From Dermatemys mawii (Eukaryota > Chordata > Testudines > Dermatemydidae): a DNA stretch of 64,000 nt. Every line of letters starts with the position of its first letter. The first letter of the stretch is position 1. Positions 20,301 through 31,644 of this stretch are shown here, one piece after another. The notes under the pieces were generated by a model. That model was given only the letters and a program-made list of their open reading frames with translations, searched no databases and was not told the origin of the DNA. The position numbers and the translations under genes were made by a program. The DNA is taken from contig ML677335.1 in assembly GCA_007922305.1 (NCBI GenBank), positions 35,575,545 through 35,639,544 on the forward strand, given 5' to 3'.

Positions 20301-22377
20301 TCTCCACTGGGGGTGCAACAAAAGCAACACTGTCTAGTCACTATTATATATTATATATAGCAGCCTGTTCCTCTTATCTGCTGAGTTAAAAGACTAAGAA
20401 TATTTTTTCTCCTTTTTTCATTGAATGTGAGTGCCTCTCTGCTAGAAAAGGGCAGTGCTGCCCCAGGAGAGACTTATCTTGTCTTTTAAGAAATGCCACT
20501 CAGCTGGCAGAATGCAGAGTTCCGTCAAAAAGCAGCTGGCCCCATCCATCAGCAAGAGTAGTTTATTCACTAGTCAGTTGTTTCTCTCCTCCTTCCAATT
20601 TCCATAGTTAATCAATGAAAAGAGAACACTTACTTTTGCAACATCTGTAGCACGTGACTCAAGCTGCCTCTCAAACGCAGAATCCCTCAAAGCCATTACT
20701 CTTCAAAACGCAAGCAGAATTCCTCTACTGTCATGTTTACTTGCCTTTTGGGGTGGGAGAAGGGGTGTAAACACAAAACATTTTGCAGATTGATATTCCA
20801 ACAAAAAAAAATGGAATCAAAGCTAACTCAACCAAACAAAAACCCTAGTGAAAAGGAAATGGTGGCTGTAAGGGGCAGTTGGGGAGAGAGAAAAATGTGG
20901 GATTAGGGTGGTTTTCTTTTAAATACTGTGTGCCCTGGCTTGGGAAATTCTGTTAGCAATGGAAATGTATTTACCTGGCAACACCATGGTCAAATGATTT
21001 TCCCTGTGTTTATCCTTATTATAAATTTCAGGGTGCAATGACATTCTTGTGGGTATGTATATGTATTGGTGCAAAATGCCAAGTTGACAGCACTGGAGAG
21101 TGGAGTCGAAGGCCCTGTTTCTTAGTTCTGGCTGAGGGTCATCTGAAACAACTGTGTTTTAGAAGTGTGTGCAAAGGTGTCTAAGAGCACCAAATTCTTT
21201 ACTGGCAATGAACAAAGCAGGTCTCCTGTTATATTAATCCTGAGGATTACTCTAAACTATACCAGTTGCTGCCTGAGGTTTCCTGTGTTGCCAGGAAGAC
21301 CTCCATGCCACCTACAGGAAGGGTTAATTGGATAAAAAACAGTACATTGACTTTATGATGACAGACAATCCTATACACTAGAGTGGTTCTCTCATGTCCA
21401 TCTATGATTACTTTGGAGTCTCTTTGCACCAGCAGAACATTGCAAAGCTCCCCTAATTCAGCTCGGGATCGGGTTTTTCAAGTTCAACAAGAAAAAAAAA
21501 AATCAGCAGCAGTGCAAGGTTTTGCACATACTGTTTTACCCAGCAGGCTTCAATCCTCATCCGGGGGAGACCCCTTTAGAAATGAGAGGATAGTTTACTG
21601 CTAAGATTGCTAGTAAAGGTTCCAAAGCGTATGGCTACTTAGTAATTCTCTAATGTGACTCTTCCAGCTGCTTGCTTTGCAATACATATTATGCACCTCA
21701 AGATCTCATGAAAATATCTGAAATCACACAATAATAGCTGCATAAATATTCTGTGTCAATTAAGTCTTTAGACTAGACTAGGTTAATTATCGGGAGAAGA
21801 TTCCCTGCTTCTCTCTCCCCTCTACCCACCCCACGTAATTTAACCATCTATAAAAATATTTACAGCAGCTCATGAAAATATGATGCTTTTGAGGAAATAT
21901 ATTTGCTCCGTTTTCCCCCAGTTTGTGTACTTAATGTCTGGAACCACTGTGGAATGAATCCATCCCTTTGCTGGTGCTAGAGCCAGTTCAGGGACAGAGA
22001 GGAGACAGCTTGGGGCTGCGGGTTCAGGCCTCAGCTCAAGCAACCACAGCTCTCTGGGCTGCCCTATAAAACTCTGTCCAGTGTGGGGAGTATACTGCTA
22101 AGGGGTGGAGAAGCATGCAAGCTCCCTGTGAGAACAAGTGTTTCCTTGTCTCCTTGAGCTGCTTCTGAGGAGGAATGAGTCACAAAAGGTAGGGCTGATC
22201 TTAGAAAGCACTTGAGTCAGGTTGGAAGTTAATTGGACATTTCCTGAGTAATTAGGGACTGGTGCAAAGATTTTTTTTAATAGTTTAAATGAACTAAATT
22301 ATAGAAGTAATCTATGGACGGCAGAGGTCTATGGCTTATTCCCTTTTAAAATACTGGCTTCTATGGGAGTTGGGTGC
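20301..22377. other. No gene seen
   Basis: Mostly anonymous DNA. The stretch 21960-22165 is GC-richer and contains CCCTATAAAACTCTG, which could be the TATA region of an old LTR, but no ends were found. Confidence 0.4.
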
Positions 22378-22605
22378 CTAAATATATGAGGATCTAGGCC
22401 CTAGGTGCCTAAATTCCACTGAAATCAACTGGAGTTTGGCATCTAAGTATTTTAAAAACCCAACTAGGCACCTATTTGCATTGTTAGGTACCTACATAAC
22501 TTTAAAAATCTGCTTCTAAGGCCCAGATTCTCAAAGATAATTTGGTTCCTACACTGATTTTAGTGGATGTTAGGAACTTAGATACCTTTAAAGATCTGGG
22601 CCTAA
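22378..22605. repeat. Palindromic MITE-like repeats with GGCACCTAA / TAGGTGCC and GGCCCAGAT / ATCTGGGCC words
   Basis: Unit 22518-22605 has AAGGCCCAGATTCTCAAAGA at its left and TTTAAAGATCTGGGCCTAA at its right, an inverted pair of about 20 bp. The centre holds GTTCCTACACTGATTTTAG and GTTAGGAAC. The stretch before it has CTAGGTGCCTAAATTCC and CTAGGCACCTA, part of a second foldback. These belong to a dispersed class of short palindromes in this genome. Confidence 0.6.
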
Positions 22606-22619
22606 ATGCTTATCTTTAC

Positions 22620-23530
22620 ACAATCCCATCAACTTCAGCAGGACCATAAGTCATTGCAGAATTGGAAGTCCAATCCGTAGAAGCTAGAGTTCGTTAACTT
22701 TCAGGACATGGTACAAAAACCCATCTTTTACCTTGATCCACAAGGGGCTGAAGTGGAGATTTCAGTAAAGGAGACTCTCCTGTAGATTTAGTTAGCGGCC
22801 TTTGTTACATTATCTTCAATTATGTTACTGCCAGAGTAGTGCTATCTATACGCAGCTGCTGGATTCTATTTTATTATATGACAGGTATTTTTTAAGAGTT
22901 CACCAAGGGCCCCCACCCAGTTTGGGATTGGCTCCTTTTTGTACTATAAACATAACAAAATAAAAAAAAAATTTAGGTAGATGGGACAATTATGAGCTGA
23001 TCCCAAGAGTAAAGTGGCAAGCTGAATGGACCAATGTAGTTCAAATTACTTCAGCAAAGCCTCAGTTGGTGTGTTTCAGTGTGAATTGAGCCCTACATGG
23101 CTAAGTAGTCGATGCTGTCTAGAGTTCGAATGTGGTAATTGTGTGCAGAAAGCAGATAAACAAGAATGTGTATGTTACTGCAATTCTATACTTGGCTGAG
23201 AATGGAAGTGACCGCATTTGGGATAACGGCTGTTCTCACTGAAATTTCCAACCCATCCAGAAACATGAAGTGCCTAAAACTCATTAGAAATCCTACTTCA
23301 CTGAAATTTACAACAACTAACCAACATTTACTATATTACAATGACTGAAATTCCTCAGGTCCCTATATTTAGAACAAGGAAATAAGTGCAGTTTCTTAGA
23401 CAGGGATGGTAACAGTCGGTAAATGCTGGACTTTTAATTGTGACCAGCATAGAGCTGAGTTTTATCATCTGAGGAAATATGAGCTCAGATTTCACATTTG
23501 GTCTCTGAGCTCAGCAAAGGCAATGCTCTT
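22620..23530. other. No gene seen
   Basis: Anonymous sequence with one A-run near 22966. No domain recognised. Confidence 0.4.
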
Positions 23531-23539
23531 CGCAAGGGC

Positions 23540-23910
23540 ATCGGGAATTGGAGCCTACAGCAGAACCGGTCTCTAGGCAACCTAACAAGCACAGCTGGCC
23601 TGTGACTGGTTGCCTGAGTGGTTACACCACCTAACTGGTTGGAAGAGTCAGCAGGCAGTCTTGACCCCAGCAGCAGTTGTAGTTCAGTGGCTGCGCAAAT
23701 CTTTCACCCATGGCTGTAATAGCCTCTGCCTTGCCTCACTCCAGGAAACTGGGTTCTAACTCACTCTATCCTTTGGCTCTAGACTCTGACTCTAGCTCTA
23801 GCTCTGTCCCTTGGCTTTGATTTCTGACTACCTACTCCTTCTCCAACCACTAAGCACAACCACCCAATCCAACTCTCTGTCAAAAGAAAGGTAAAATGTG
23901 CCTTTTACTC
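23540..23910 (+). repeat. LTR-like or unclassified turtle repeat with CTCTGACTCTAGCTC array (candidate)
   Basis: A stretch with CTAGACTCTGACTCTAGCTC words and TTGGCTTTGATTTCTGACT, then CCACTAAGCACAACCACCCA, has the look of a repeat common in turtles that contains degenerate CTCTGACTCTGG arrays. Its class is unknown to me. Confidence 0.35.
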
Positions 23911-24217
23911 TCGTCAGCAACACCTGCCATTCAAGGGCAACATACTCAGAAGATTTCTATAAGGGGTGCTCAGTTTTGGAGGAGGAGAAAGGAAAATAAG
24001 GCATTCATGAAAGTGCAAGCTGACCCTAGTGCCTTCTGTATCCCAGGCTACAAAGGGAGTTGAATCACACAGAATAGAACCAGCTAAGGATTTCAGTGAT
24101 TAGGAGTAACCAGAATAAATACAACCCACTCCCAAAATAGGTCAGTGAGTGTGTCTGTCTAATGTTTGTGAACAGTTCCTCAGATGCTGTAAATCAACAT
24201 AGCTCCACTGACTTCAT

Positions 24218-24262
24218 TGAATCATAGGGTTGGAAGGGACATCAAGAGGTTATTGGTCCAGT
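24218..24262 (-). mobile_element. CR1 3' terminal fragment
   Basis: GAATCATAGGGTTGGAAGGG followed by ACATCAAGAGGTTAT is the complement of a CR1 3' end. It is cut at about 24262 by the hAT-like element that follows. Confidence 0.7.
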
Positions 24263-24640
24263 TGTTCTCAACCAGGGGTATGCAATCCCCTGGGGATATG
24301 CAGAGGTTTTTCAGGGGGTACATCAATTCATCTACCTATTTGCCAAGTTTTACAACAAGCTACATAAAAAGTACTATCTAAGTCAGTACAAACTAAAATT
24401 GCATACAGACAATGACTTGTTTATATTGTTCTATATACTACACACTGAAATTTAAGTATAATATTTATATTCCAATCTATTTCTTTTATATCTACATGGT
24501 AAAAATGAGAAAATAAGCAATTTTTTAGTAATAGTGTGCTGTGACACTTCTGTATTTTATGTCTGATTCTATATGCAAGTAGTTTTTAAGTGAGGTGTAA
24601 CTTGGGTTACACAAGACAGAATCATGAGGAGTCCAGCAAT
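24259..24640 (+). mobile_element. hAT-like non-autonomous DNA transposon, right end lost
   Basis: Starts CCAGTTGTTCTCAACCAGGG, close to the CAGTGGTTCTCAACC terminal repeat of many vertebrate hAT (Charlie/Tip100-type) elements. The centre is AT-rich, non-coding text, ending around GTAACTTGGGTTACACAAG. The expected inverted end GGTTGAGAACCACTG was not found, so the right end is eroded or deleted. The insertion lies in the CR1 3' end to its left. Confidence 0.6.
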
Positions 24641-24930
24641 TCGGCCCAATGCTTTCTTTTCTAATTAAACCTGAAAAGTTCAGTGAAAGCAACTTGGATT
24701 TGTCTGTATTTTAATGGATGGGTGCTGAAGATTTCGAGATGCAGCTCATTCAGTTAAAAAGCTCAGAATTGTGGGCAAAGTTTGGAGATCTGTGGAGTGC
24801 ACTTGAAGCTACCGAGAGAGATCATGGGGCCTCTGTTCTAACCTCCTTAAAATCATCATTGACTGGGTCAATTATTTTCCCTTTTGAGACACACTAGTAA
24901 AGTTGCCTGCACCTTTTCATTCATGTGAGG

Positions 24931-25768
24931 AGTGGTAGATATGCTGGAGGGTAGGGATAAGAAGGACCTAAATAAATTAGAGGATTGGGTCAAAAGAAAT
25001 CTGATGAGGGTCATCAAGGCAAGTGCAGAGGCCTGCACTTAGGAAAGAAGAATTCCATATACTGCTACAGACTAGGGATTGAGTGGCTAGGAAGCAGTTC
25101 TGCAAAAAAGGTCATAGGAATTACATGGACAAGAAGCTGGATATGAGTCAACAGCGTGCCCTTGTTGCCAAGAAGGCTAACAGCATTTTGGGTTGTATAA
25201 GTAGGGGCATTGCCAGAAGATTAAGGGTAGTGATCATTTCCTTCTATTCAGCATTGGTGAGACCTCATCTGCAGTACTGCGTCCAGTGGGCCCCACACTA
25301 CAAGAAGGATGTGGAAAAATTGGAAGGAGTCTAGCAGAGGGCAAAAAAAATGATTAGGGGGATGGAGCACATGACTTAAGAGGAGAGGCTGAGGAAACTG
25401 GGATTGGTTAGTCTACAGAAGAGAAGACTGAGGGGAGCTGCTTTCAGCTACCTAAAAGGGGGTTCCAAAGAGGATGGAACTAGACTGTTCTTAGTGGTAC
25501 CAGATGACAGAACAAGGAGTAATAGGGATCTCAATCTACACTGGGGGTTGGGGGCAGGTTAGATATTAGGAAAAAAAATTCACTAGGATGGTGGTGAAGC
25601 ACTGGACTGGGTTACCTAGGGAGGTGGTGGAATCTCCTTCCTTAGAGGTTTTTAAGGTCACGCCTGGCAAAACCCTGGCTGGGATAATTTAGTTGAGGGT
25701 TTAGAGCAGGGGGTTGGGCTAGATGACTCTCCTGAGGTCCCTTCCAAGGCTGATATTCTATGATTTTA
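24931..25768 (+). mobile_element. CR1 LINE, 5'-truncated
   Basis: The plus frame 25083-25334 reads KKLDMSQQRALVAKKANSIL, then [15 protein letters not shown], then ALVRPHLQYCVQWAPHYKKD. This is the ORF2 region after RT in CR1. Broken frames then give the [17 protein letters not shown] C-terminus. The right end TGATATTCTATGATTTTA is the CR1 3' terminus. Several stops. The copy is older than average judging by indels. Confidence 0.85.
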
Positions 25769-28700
25769 GACTTACCTTCTTTCCCCACCTTTTCTTAACC
25801 TAATTTTTCCCACATACAACCCTGCAATCACTAGTGCATTAGACCTCATTCTCTTTCTTGGTCCCATGAACTTCCTCTTTTTCCTCATGCTTCCCTTAAA
25901 CATGAATAAAATAGAACAATAACAAAAAAGCACTTTACCAAAGATGTAGAAATGCATCTGGGTGAAAAGTCAGTGACATCCCATAAATGATCTAGAGAGC
26001 AATGATTTCCATAAAGCTGCTTAATTCTATTTCAGTATATTTAATATTATATCCCTAAGTTATGCAGTATAAAATATACATAAACACATGCACTGAGACT
26101 GACTTGTGTAACCACTAAGTACAGTGCACAGGAATTACATTAGAGCAGTCCATTCAGAATATAACTCAGTACATCCCAAGAGGCCATTACCACTTATTTA
26201 TGCTTACTCAAGTTATTTTATTCTTAAAAGGGGATTACAAACTATAACAATAACATTTACTTTGTTCTGATGACACAAAGTAGTGCATTGGTAACTGACA
26301 GGTGATTTATGAATAAAATATGAATTAAAATCATAGGTGGCTTCCATAGTAGTTCCAAGAGCTATGAGAAAAGAACCCCAAAATATTTATAATCTTCGGG
26401 AATCATCTTAGCTCCTGGGCAGGGGAAAAGGCAGCATAGATTTGCTTCTTTTTTTATATAGAACACACAGAGAAATGGTGAAGATGAGAATGAAAGCAGA
26501 AGCAAGCCACCCAGAAGTATTGCCCAAACAGATCTGTTACTTTGAGTAATCAGTCTGTAAAAAAATGTGATGGTACTTCACTGCCTTCAAAAAAAATTCT
26601 CTCTTCTCTTTGTGTATGCTTTAATAAAGTAAATAATGCTGGTGTTTACATTGTCATCACAGTGTTGATACTCCCTGGAGATGTACTTTACATGGGACAG
26701 TCCACAGCATTCGGAGCAATTGTTTCAGGCTGTCTGCAGACTCAGGCACACATCCCCAGATTGGTTTTCATTGTGAGAATATTCTCTGCAACCATAATAC
26801 TACAAACTTATTTTAAACTAAAAGCTGAGATTCTGTAGGAAAAAAATTGGCAATCGCCAGAAAATGTACTAGTGACTGTCAGCTCTGTGCTAGAACAATA
26901 CTACACATTAAAAATTGGAGTTTTTGAAGCACTTTTTCAAGGCAGTCCAGAATAGTAACATACTTTCTAGTATTTCAGCAATTTAAATAATCATTTTAAA
27001 CTATTAGTAAGAGCTAACTAAACTGCACAGAAGTGATGATGCAGCCTTTTAATAAGAATGAGAATGCAGACACCCAACTTTTATAACTCAGTTAAGAAAT
27101 GTGAGAGCTCAGCTTCCTGCACTAAATGTACATTATACAAAATTTTCAGTTTTCCCCAAGAATCAATGTTACTATGGGAACCTTAGCTTTCAAATTTCCT
27201 GTTTTGAGTACTGAAATCCCTGTATTTCCTTGAGCCATGTACCAGGGGTACTTCAATATCATAGGCCAATAATAAATGACTTTATTTAACCATGTTCCTA
27301 CATGACAATGGTAGACAACAGTGATCAGTCTTATAGCAACTGGAAATCTATGGCACTTTCATTTTTCCCCCTTTGGCAAAAACCTTTGCTGAAATTAAGT
27401 CTATTAATGGGTAGATGTGAGCAATATTCCCCTCTCCAAATTGTCCATAAACATTCACACTAAAAATTTTGCTTTAAATCGGTTGCTAACCATTTTCTGT
27501 TCTCTCTCTGTGAATGTTCCCGTGAACAAATTTGTTGGGCAGAAACATTGGCGGGAACAGCACATTTAGTTGAGAGTAAATATTCATAGAAAAAACTGGC
27601 TGACTTTTTAAATTTTTTAAATAATTTTTCTTGTGGGGTGGAATGACAAATTTTCTCCGTTCTCCAACCAGCTCCAATGGAAAGTGAATGTTCACCATGT
27701 AAGCATGACTATTAATGCCAGAAACCTGATTCAAAGAGCCATGCTTATCCATCCAAAAAACCAAAATAGTGTGTGCTTTACATGTCTAATTAAAACCACC
27801 TAACACTTCACATTTCAAAACCTAATTATTTAATATTTGCCAAAAGCTGCCACTGAACGATCCAGACACCAAGAGTTAGTCCAGATTAAATGTTGTTTGT
27901 TTTTAGATTCTATCCTTGTTCCAATATTTATGAAAACACTGACTTGCATTAGGTTGAAAAGTTTTCCCCAATTCCATCAAAAGCATTTTGTCTAACGGAA
28001 GGCGACAAGCAAGTGGTTTGCATAAAATCACATTACCCTTTGATTGTTTTGGACTTTTTTAAAAAAGAGAAATGCCTTAAAGCACTGTGTAAAAAGAGTC
28101 CGCCCCTGTTTTCAGGGTAATGATTACCATAGAACATAAAATATACAACAGAATATTAAGTTCCCTCAGATTTATATGGCAGGTAATGTTGCTTCTATTT
28201 TTTTTCTGTGTGCAATGAGTCAGCTGAAGTTTAAAACCTATGAGTGTAGAGACTCTCCCCATCTCATTCTCTTAGATTGTACTTATTAATAAAATGTCTA
28301 CCAATCTGGTCTATCTTGAATAGAGATGGGGAAAACAGCAGAAATTCCACATGCTGAAACTCCAGCTAAGGTATTTTGTCTAGCCCTACACCATAAAAGC
28401 AATTTCCAGTTTTTGGTGGGTGTGTTGCACTCACACCACAGTGTGCACCAGCGCACAACCTGCACCTCTCACTTAGGAAACCCCTAGGCCCATAGCCATG
28501 TGGCTCTTAATACTGAGCATGGGCTAGTTCAGTTCCTAAGTAGGAAGAACTCATTGTGTCAGCAAAGTTTCCTTAATACAATATGAAAATGTTCTCATAT
28601 TAGGTGTCTGTACGTCCTATTAGCAATGTATGGAATTGAAAAGATTACTTTGGCTGTCTGCCCCCTAACCTGGCCAGTTTTACAGCACCTTCTATTTATT

Positions 28701-29479
28701 GTGTCTGGCTCTCAAGAGCGAATTTATAAGTTTTGGAGAATATTAAAGGGAAACAAAACAATTTTAATTGTGCCCCACTTCTTTCCACTGATCTTTATGG
28801 AAATAGTATGAAATCAGCATTTACAATGCTAGACTGCCTATTCTAGATGTAGTTTAACTTCCTTCATGATACCAGCAATGTGAAAAAGCGTTGAGTGCTC
28901 TGGCTGGCAAGCAGTTTCTTAGGGAGTACATTTCCTTTTCCACTGATGAATGGGGGTCAGATTTCACCTTTGCAGCTCCAGTGGTGCTTGGGGACTCATG
29001 AGTCCAGAAGACCCTAGGAGGAATTGCCACTATACATGGGGAAAGTCAGGCTTCAGGCATGACTCTTCCCCTGTTTGTGATTAGCCCATAGGGAGAGAAG
29101 CAGAGTGAGATTTTGGGGAGAGGAGAAAAGAACAAGCTGTGGTGAGGAAAAGATGCCAAGTCTGTGCCTTGTCTGTAGGAAGCTCTTGCTGCCTGGGAGA
29201 ACATAAAGTACCTGGCAGCTTTTTTAAAGCTACTCCCCTGTCTGTCAGCTGTCCTCCACTTCCTTTGGTGGAGCAATACAGGGAAGAATGCAGTTACCTA
29301 CTGGGGAGCAGCTGATGATGATAGAAGCAGTCTTCACCAACCATCACCATGTGTAGGCAAAGGCAGCTAGACACTGGCACTGAGGGGAAGGGCAGTTACC
29401 AGGGAATTGTGGAGCATCTGAGAGGAGGGCTGAGCCACTAAAGACTGAAGGGGTATAAGGAGAAGGGAAGAGCTGCTAA
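25769..29479. other. No gene seen; mostly AT-rich anonymous DNA
   Basis: Reading frames up to about 98 codons (26542-26838) show no family features and no codon bias. No element was recognised except weak repeats. This is plausible intron or intergenic sequence. Confidence 0.5.
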
Positions 29480-29642
29480 GATCTTAGGTAGGAGTTTAAG
29501 GAGTGTGGTCTGGGTTAGGGGAGATATTTTGCACTGACTTGAAAGAATGGCCCAGGACAGAATCCTCTGGCAATCTATTGTTGGCGGCCCATAGCCTGAG
29601 AGGGGTGGAGGGCATAATGATGATGATGATGATGATGATGAA
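29480..29642 (+). mobile_element. LINE 3' end with GAT/ATG microsatellite tail
   Basis: In one plus-strand frame the text is RMAQDRILWQSIVGGP, the usual ending of an APE LINE ORF (M-A-x-D-R...W...V), soon followed by TAG. Then a run of eight to nine ATG/GAT units lies at 29616-29640. Trinucleotide tails are normal for LINEs that do not end in poly(A). Only the last part of the element is evident. Confidence 0.6.
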
Positions 29643-29995
29643 GAGGGGAACCAAAGGGGCCAAAGTAACTAATAAGGCCCTATCTTGAATCAGTCCATGC
29701 AAACCCAATCCAGTACTTATTATATACACGCTCATGAGTTGAGGAGGGACCGTGAATCTGACTGCAGAATATGAGATTCCTAACCAGTGATTAGCCTATG
29801 TGAGACACAGAATGTGTTCACAAGGGTTCTGCCGGTCCTTTAATTTAGCTGTTCATTTGAATCTCCATCCCCTGTATCAAGCAGCAAATTTAAAGCAAAG
29901 CTCAGCTGCTAGTTTAAATTCACACTTGTACTTATTTATTTTTTTACCAAACATTCTATTTTAGGAATTTTGCAACTGAAACCAAGTACACATTG

Positions 29996-30003
29996 ACTAT
30001 ATC
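29996..30003. repeat. Left target-site duplication ACTATATC
   Basis: Identical to 30605-30612. An 8-bp duplication is the hallmark of hAT superfamily insertion. Confidence 0.9.
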
Positions 30004-30604
30004 TAGGGCCCTACCAAATTCACAGCCATGAAAAACACATCATGGACCATGAAATCTTGTCTTCCCCCATGAAATCAAGTCTTCGGTGTGCTTTTACCTT
30101 ATACTATACAGATTTCATGGGGGGAAGACAGTGCTTCTCAAAGTGGGGGTCCTGACCCAAAAGGGAGTTGCATGTGGGTGGCAAGGTTATTTTAAGGGGG
30201 TCGCACTGTTGCTAATCTTACTTCCATGCTGCCTTCAGAGCTGGGTAGCTGGAGAGTGGCCAGAAGCCCAGCTCTGAAGGCAGCACCCCACTAGCAGCAG
30301 CACAGAAGTAAAGGTGGCAATACCATACCATGTCATCCTTAATTCTGAGCTGCTGCTGGCAGTGGCTCTGCCTTCAGAGGTATGCTCCTGGCCAGCAGCC
30401 ACAGCTCTCCAGCTCTGAAGGCAGCACCATCGCTGTGGTTGCAGTACTGCAATTCCCCACCCTCCCACACACACACTTTTTCAGGTCGGGATCCCTACAA
30501 TTACAACACCGTGAAATTTCAGATTTAAATAGCTGAAATCATGAAGTTCACAATTTTTAAAATCCTATGACTGTGAAATTGACCGTGAATGTGGTAGGTC
30601 CCTA
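30004..30604. mobile_element. hAT non-autonomous element (MITE), both ends intact, 601 bp
   Basis: Ends are TAGGGCCCTACCAAATTCAC and the inverted GTGAATGTGGTAGGTCCCTA, with the 8-bp direct repeat ACTATATC on both sides. No transposase is encoded. The inside is itself palindromic: GCTGCCTTCAGAGCTGG and AGCTCTGAAGGCAGC words alternate in both orientations. A second terminal-repeat-like sequence, CAGTGCTTCTCAAAGTGGGG, starts at about 30129. The element may therefore have formed by nesting of two hAT ends. It would need a transposase from elsewhere. Confidence 0.9.
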
Positions 30605-30612
30605 ACTATATC
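30605..30612. repeat. Right target-site duplication ACTATATC
   Basis: Perfect copy of 29996-30003. Confidence 0.9.
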
Positions 30613-30819
30613 ACAGTGCACCACATAGGCTTGTGGAGGGGAAATAAAACGTAATAGAACGGACTGAATAGCATGTTGCTGTTTATCCTGAGTTTGTAAC
30701 ACAATCATTAGAAGGTGTCCCTGTAATATAATGCAGCATTTTGTCCACCCTCTTGGTGAAATTACTACAGCAAGGTATCAGAAATCAAACAAACAAGATT
30801 TCAGAAGAAACCCTCAGTC

Positions 30820-30824
30820 AGTAA
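30820..30824. repeat. Left target-site duplication AGTAA of the solo LTR
   Basis: Identical to 31640-31644; 5 bp is usual for Ty3/Gypsy integration. Confidence 0.85.
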
Positions 30825-31639
30825 TGTCATAAGTATGAAGTAGCCTTGAATTAGTGTTTACCTGTAAGGGGTTAAGCTAAAGGTAACCTGAGAGGTGGAC
30901 AACTGACCAATGAGAAATCCCTCAGGAGACAAAGGATTTTGAGTTTCAGTTTCTCTCTGGGTCTTCTCTCCGTTCAACTCGGCTATGGGATGAACACAGC
31001 TATGTCTTTCACTATAACTATAAGTTTCTATCAAGTACTGTAGTTAGTAAGTTTACCTTCTTTTTAACACTTGGAGGGTTCTCAGTGGTGAGTGTTGGCT
31101 GGGTGCTTCTTGATATTGTAAGATTCAGCAGAGATATCAACAGTGGGAGAAAGTTGCCTCGGGGGAGAGGTTTGGTTTCTGAATCCTTTTGTTGATTATG
31201 GTAGATGCTGTTCTATTGATGGTTATAAGAGATTTATTCCTTTCTTTTTCTTTTTTTTTTCTTTTATTAAAATCTTTCTTTTAAGAAGCTGACTGCTTGT
31301 TTTCCATTGTGTAAGATCCTGGTTTTAGATCGGGCACGTCTCGCAGGAGCAGGTGAGGTTTGTTTGTTTTTCTCTCAAGCATCCCAGGGAAGGAGGAAGT
31401 TTGGGGGTTTTGTGGAAAGAGAAAGAGGGGCTTCAAGTGGCCCATGTCCAATAGTTTTTGAGACATTCTCATTTGATAGTGGCACCTACTAAGTCCAGAC
31501 ACAGAAGAAGTTGTGTTCTGGGGAAAAACATTTTAACCCAAGCTGGTAAAATAACCTTGGGGGTGGGGGGGTATTTCTTTTTTCATGCGGGTCCCCACAT
31601 CTGTACCCTACAGTTCAGAGTGGGGAGGCAATCCTGACA
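30825..31639 (+). mobile_element. Solo LTR, same family as the 3' LTR at 2747-3503
   Basis: Starts TGTCATAAG, ends CCTGACA, and is flanked by the 5-bp direct repeat AGTAA. There is no internal sequence, so it arose by recombination between the two LTRs of a former provirus. A T-rich stretch near 31246-31275 contains ATTAAA, a possible poly(A) signal, which the other copy lacks. It retains G at many positions that are A in the 3' LTR at 2747-3503. It is the natural within-window reference for judging mutation in that element. Confidence 0.92.
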
Positions 31640-31644
31640 AGTAA
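31640..31644. repeat. Right target-site duplication AGTAA of the solo LTR
   Basis: Perfect copy of 30820-30824. Confidence 0.85.

Noticed and set aside
24259..24640. Complete hAT element with target duplication
   Set aside because: The right terminal repeat was not found, so only a truncated copy is reported.
26542..26838. 98-codon frame with hydrophobic stretches
   Set aside because: No family resemblance, no start context or neighbouring exons, and AT-driven composition. Most likely chance.
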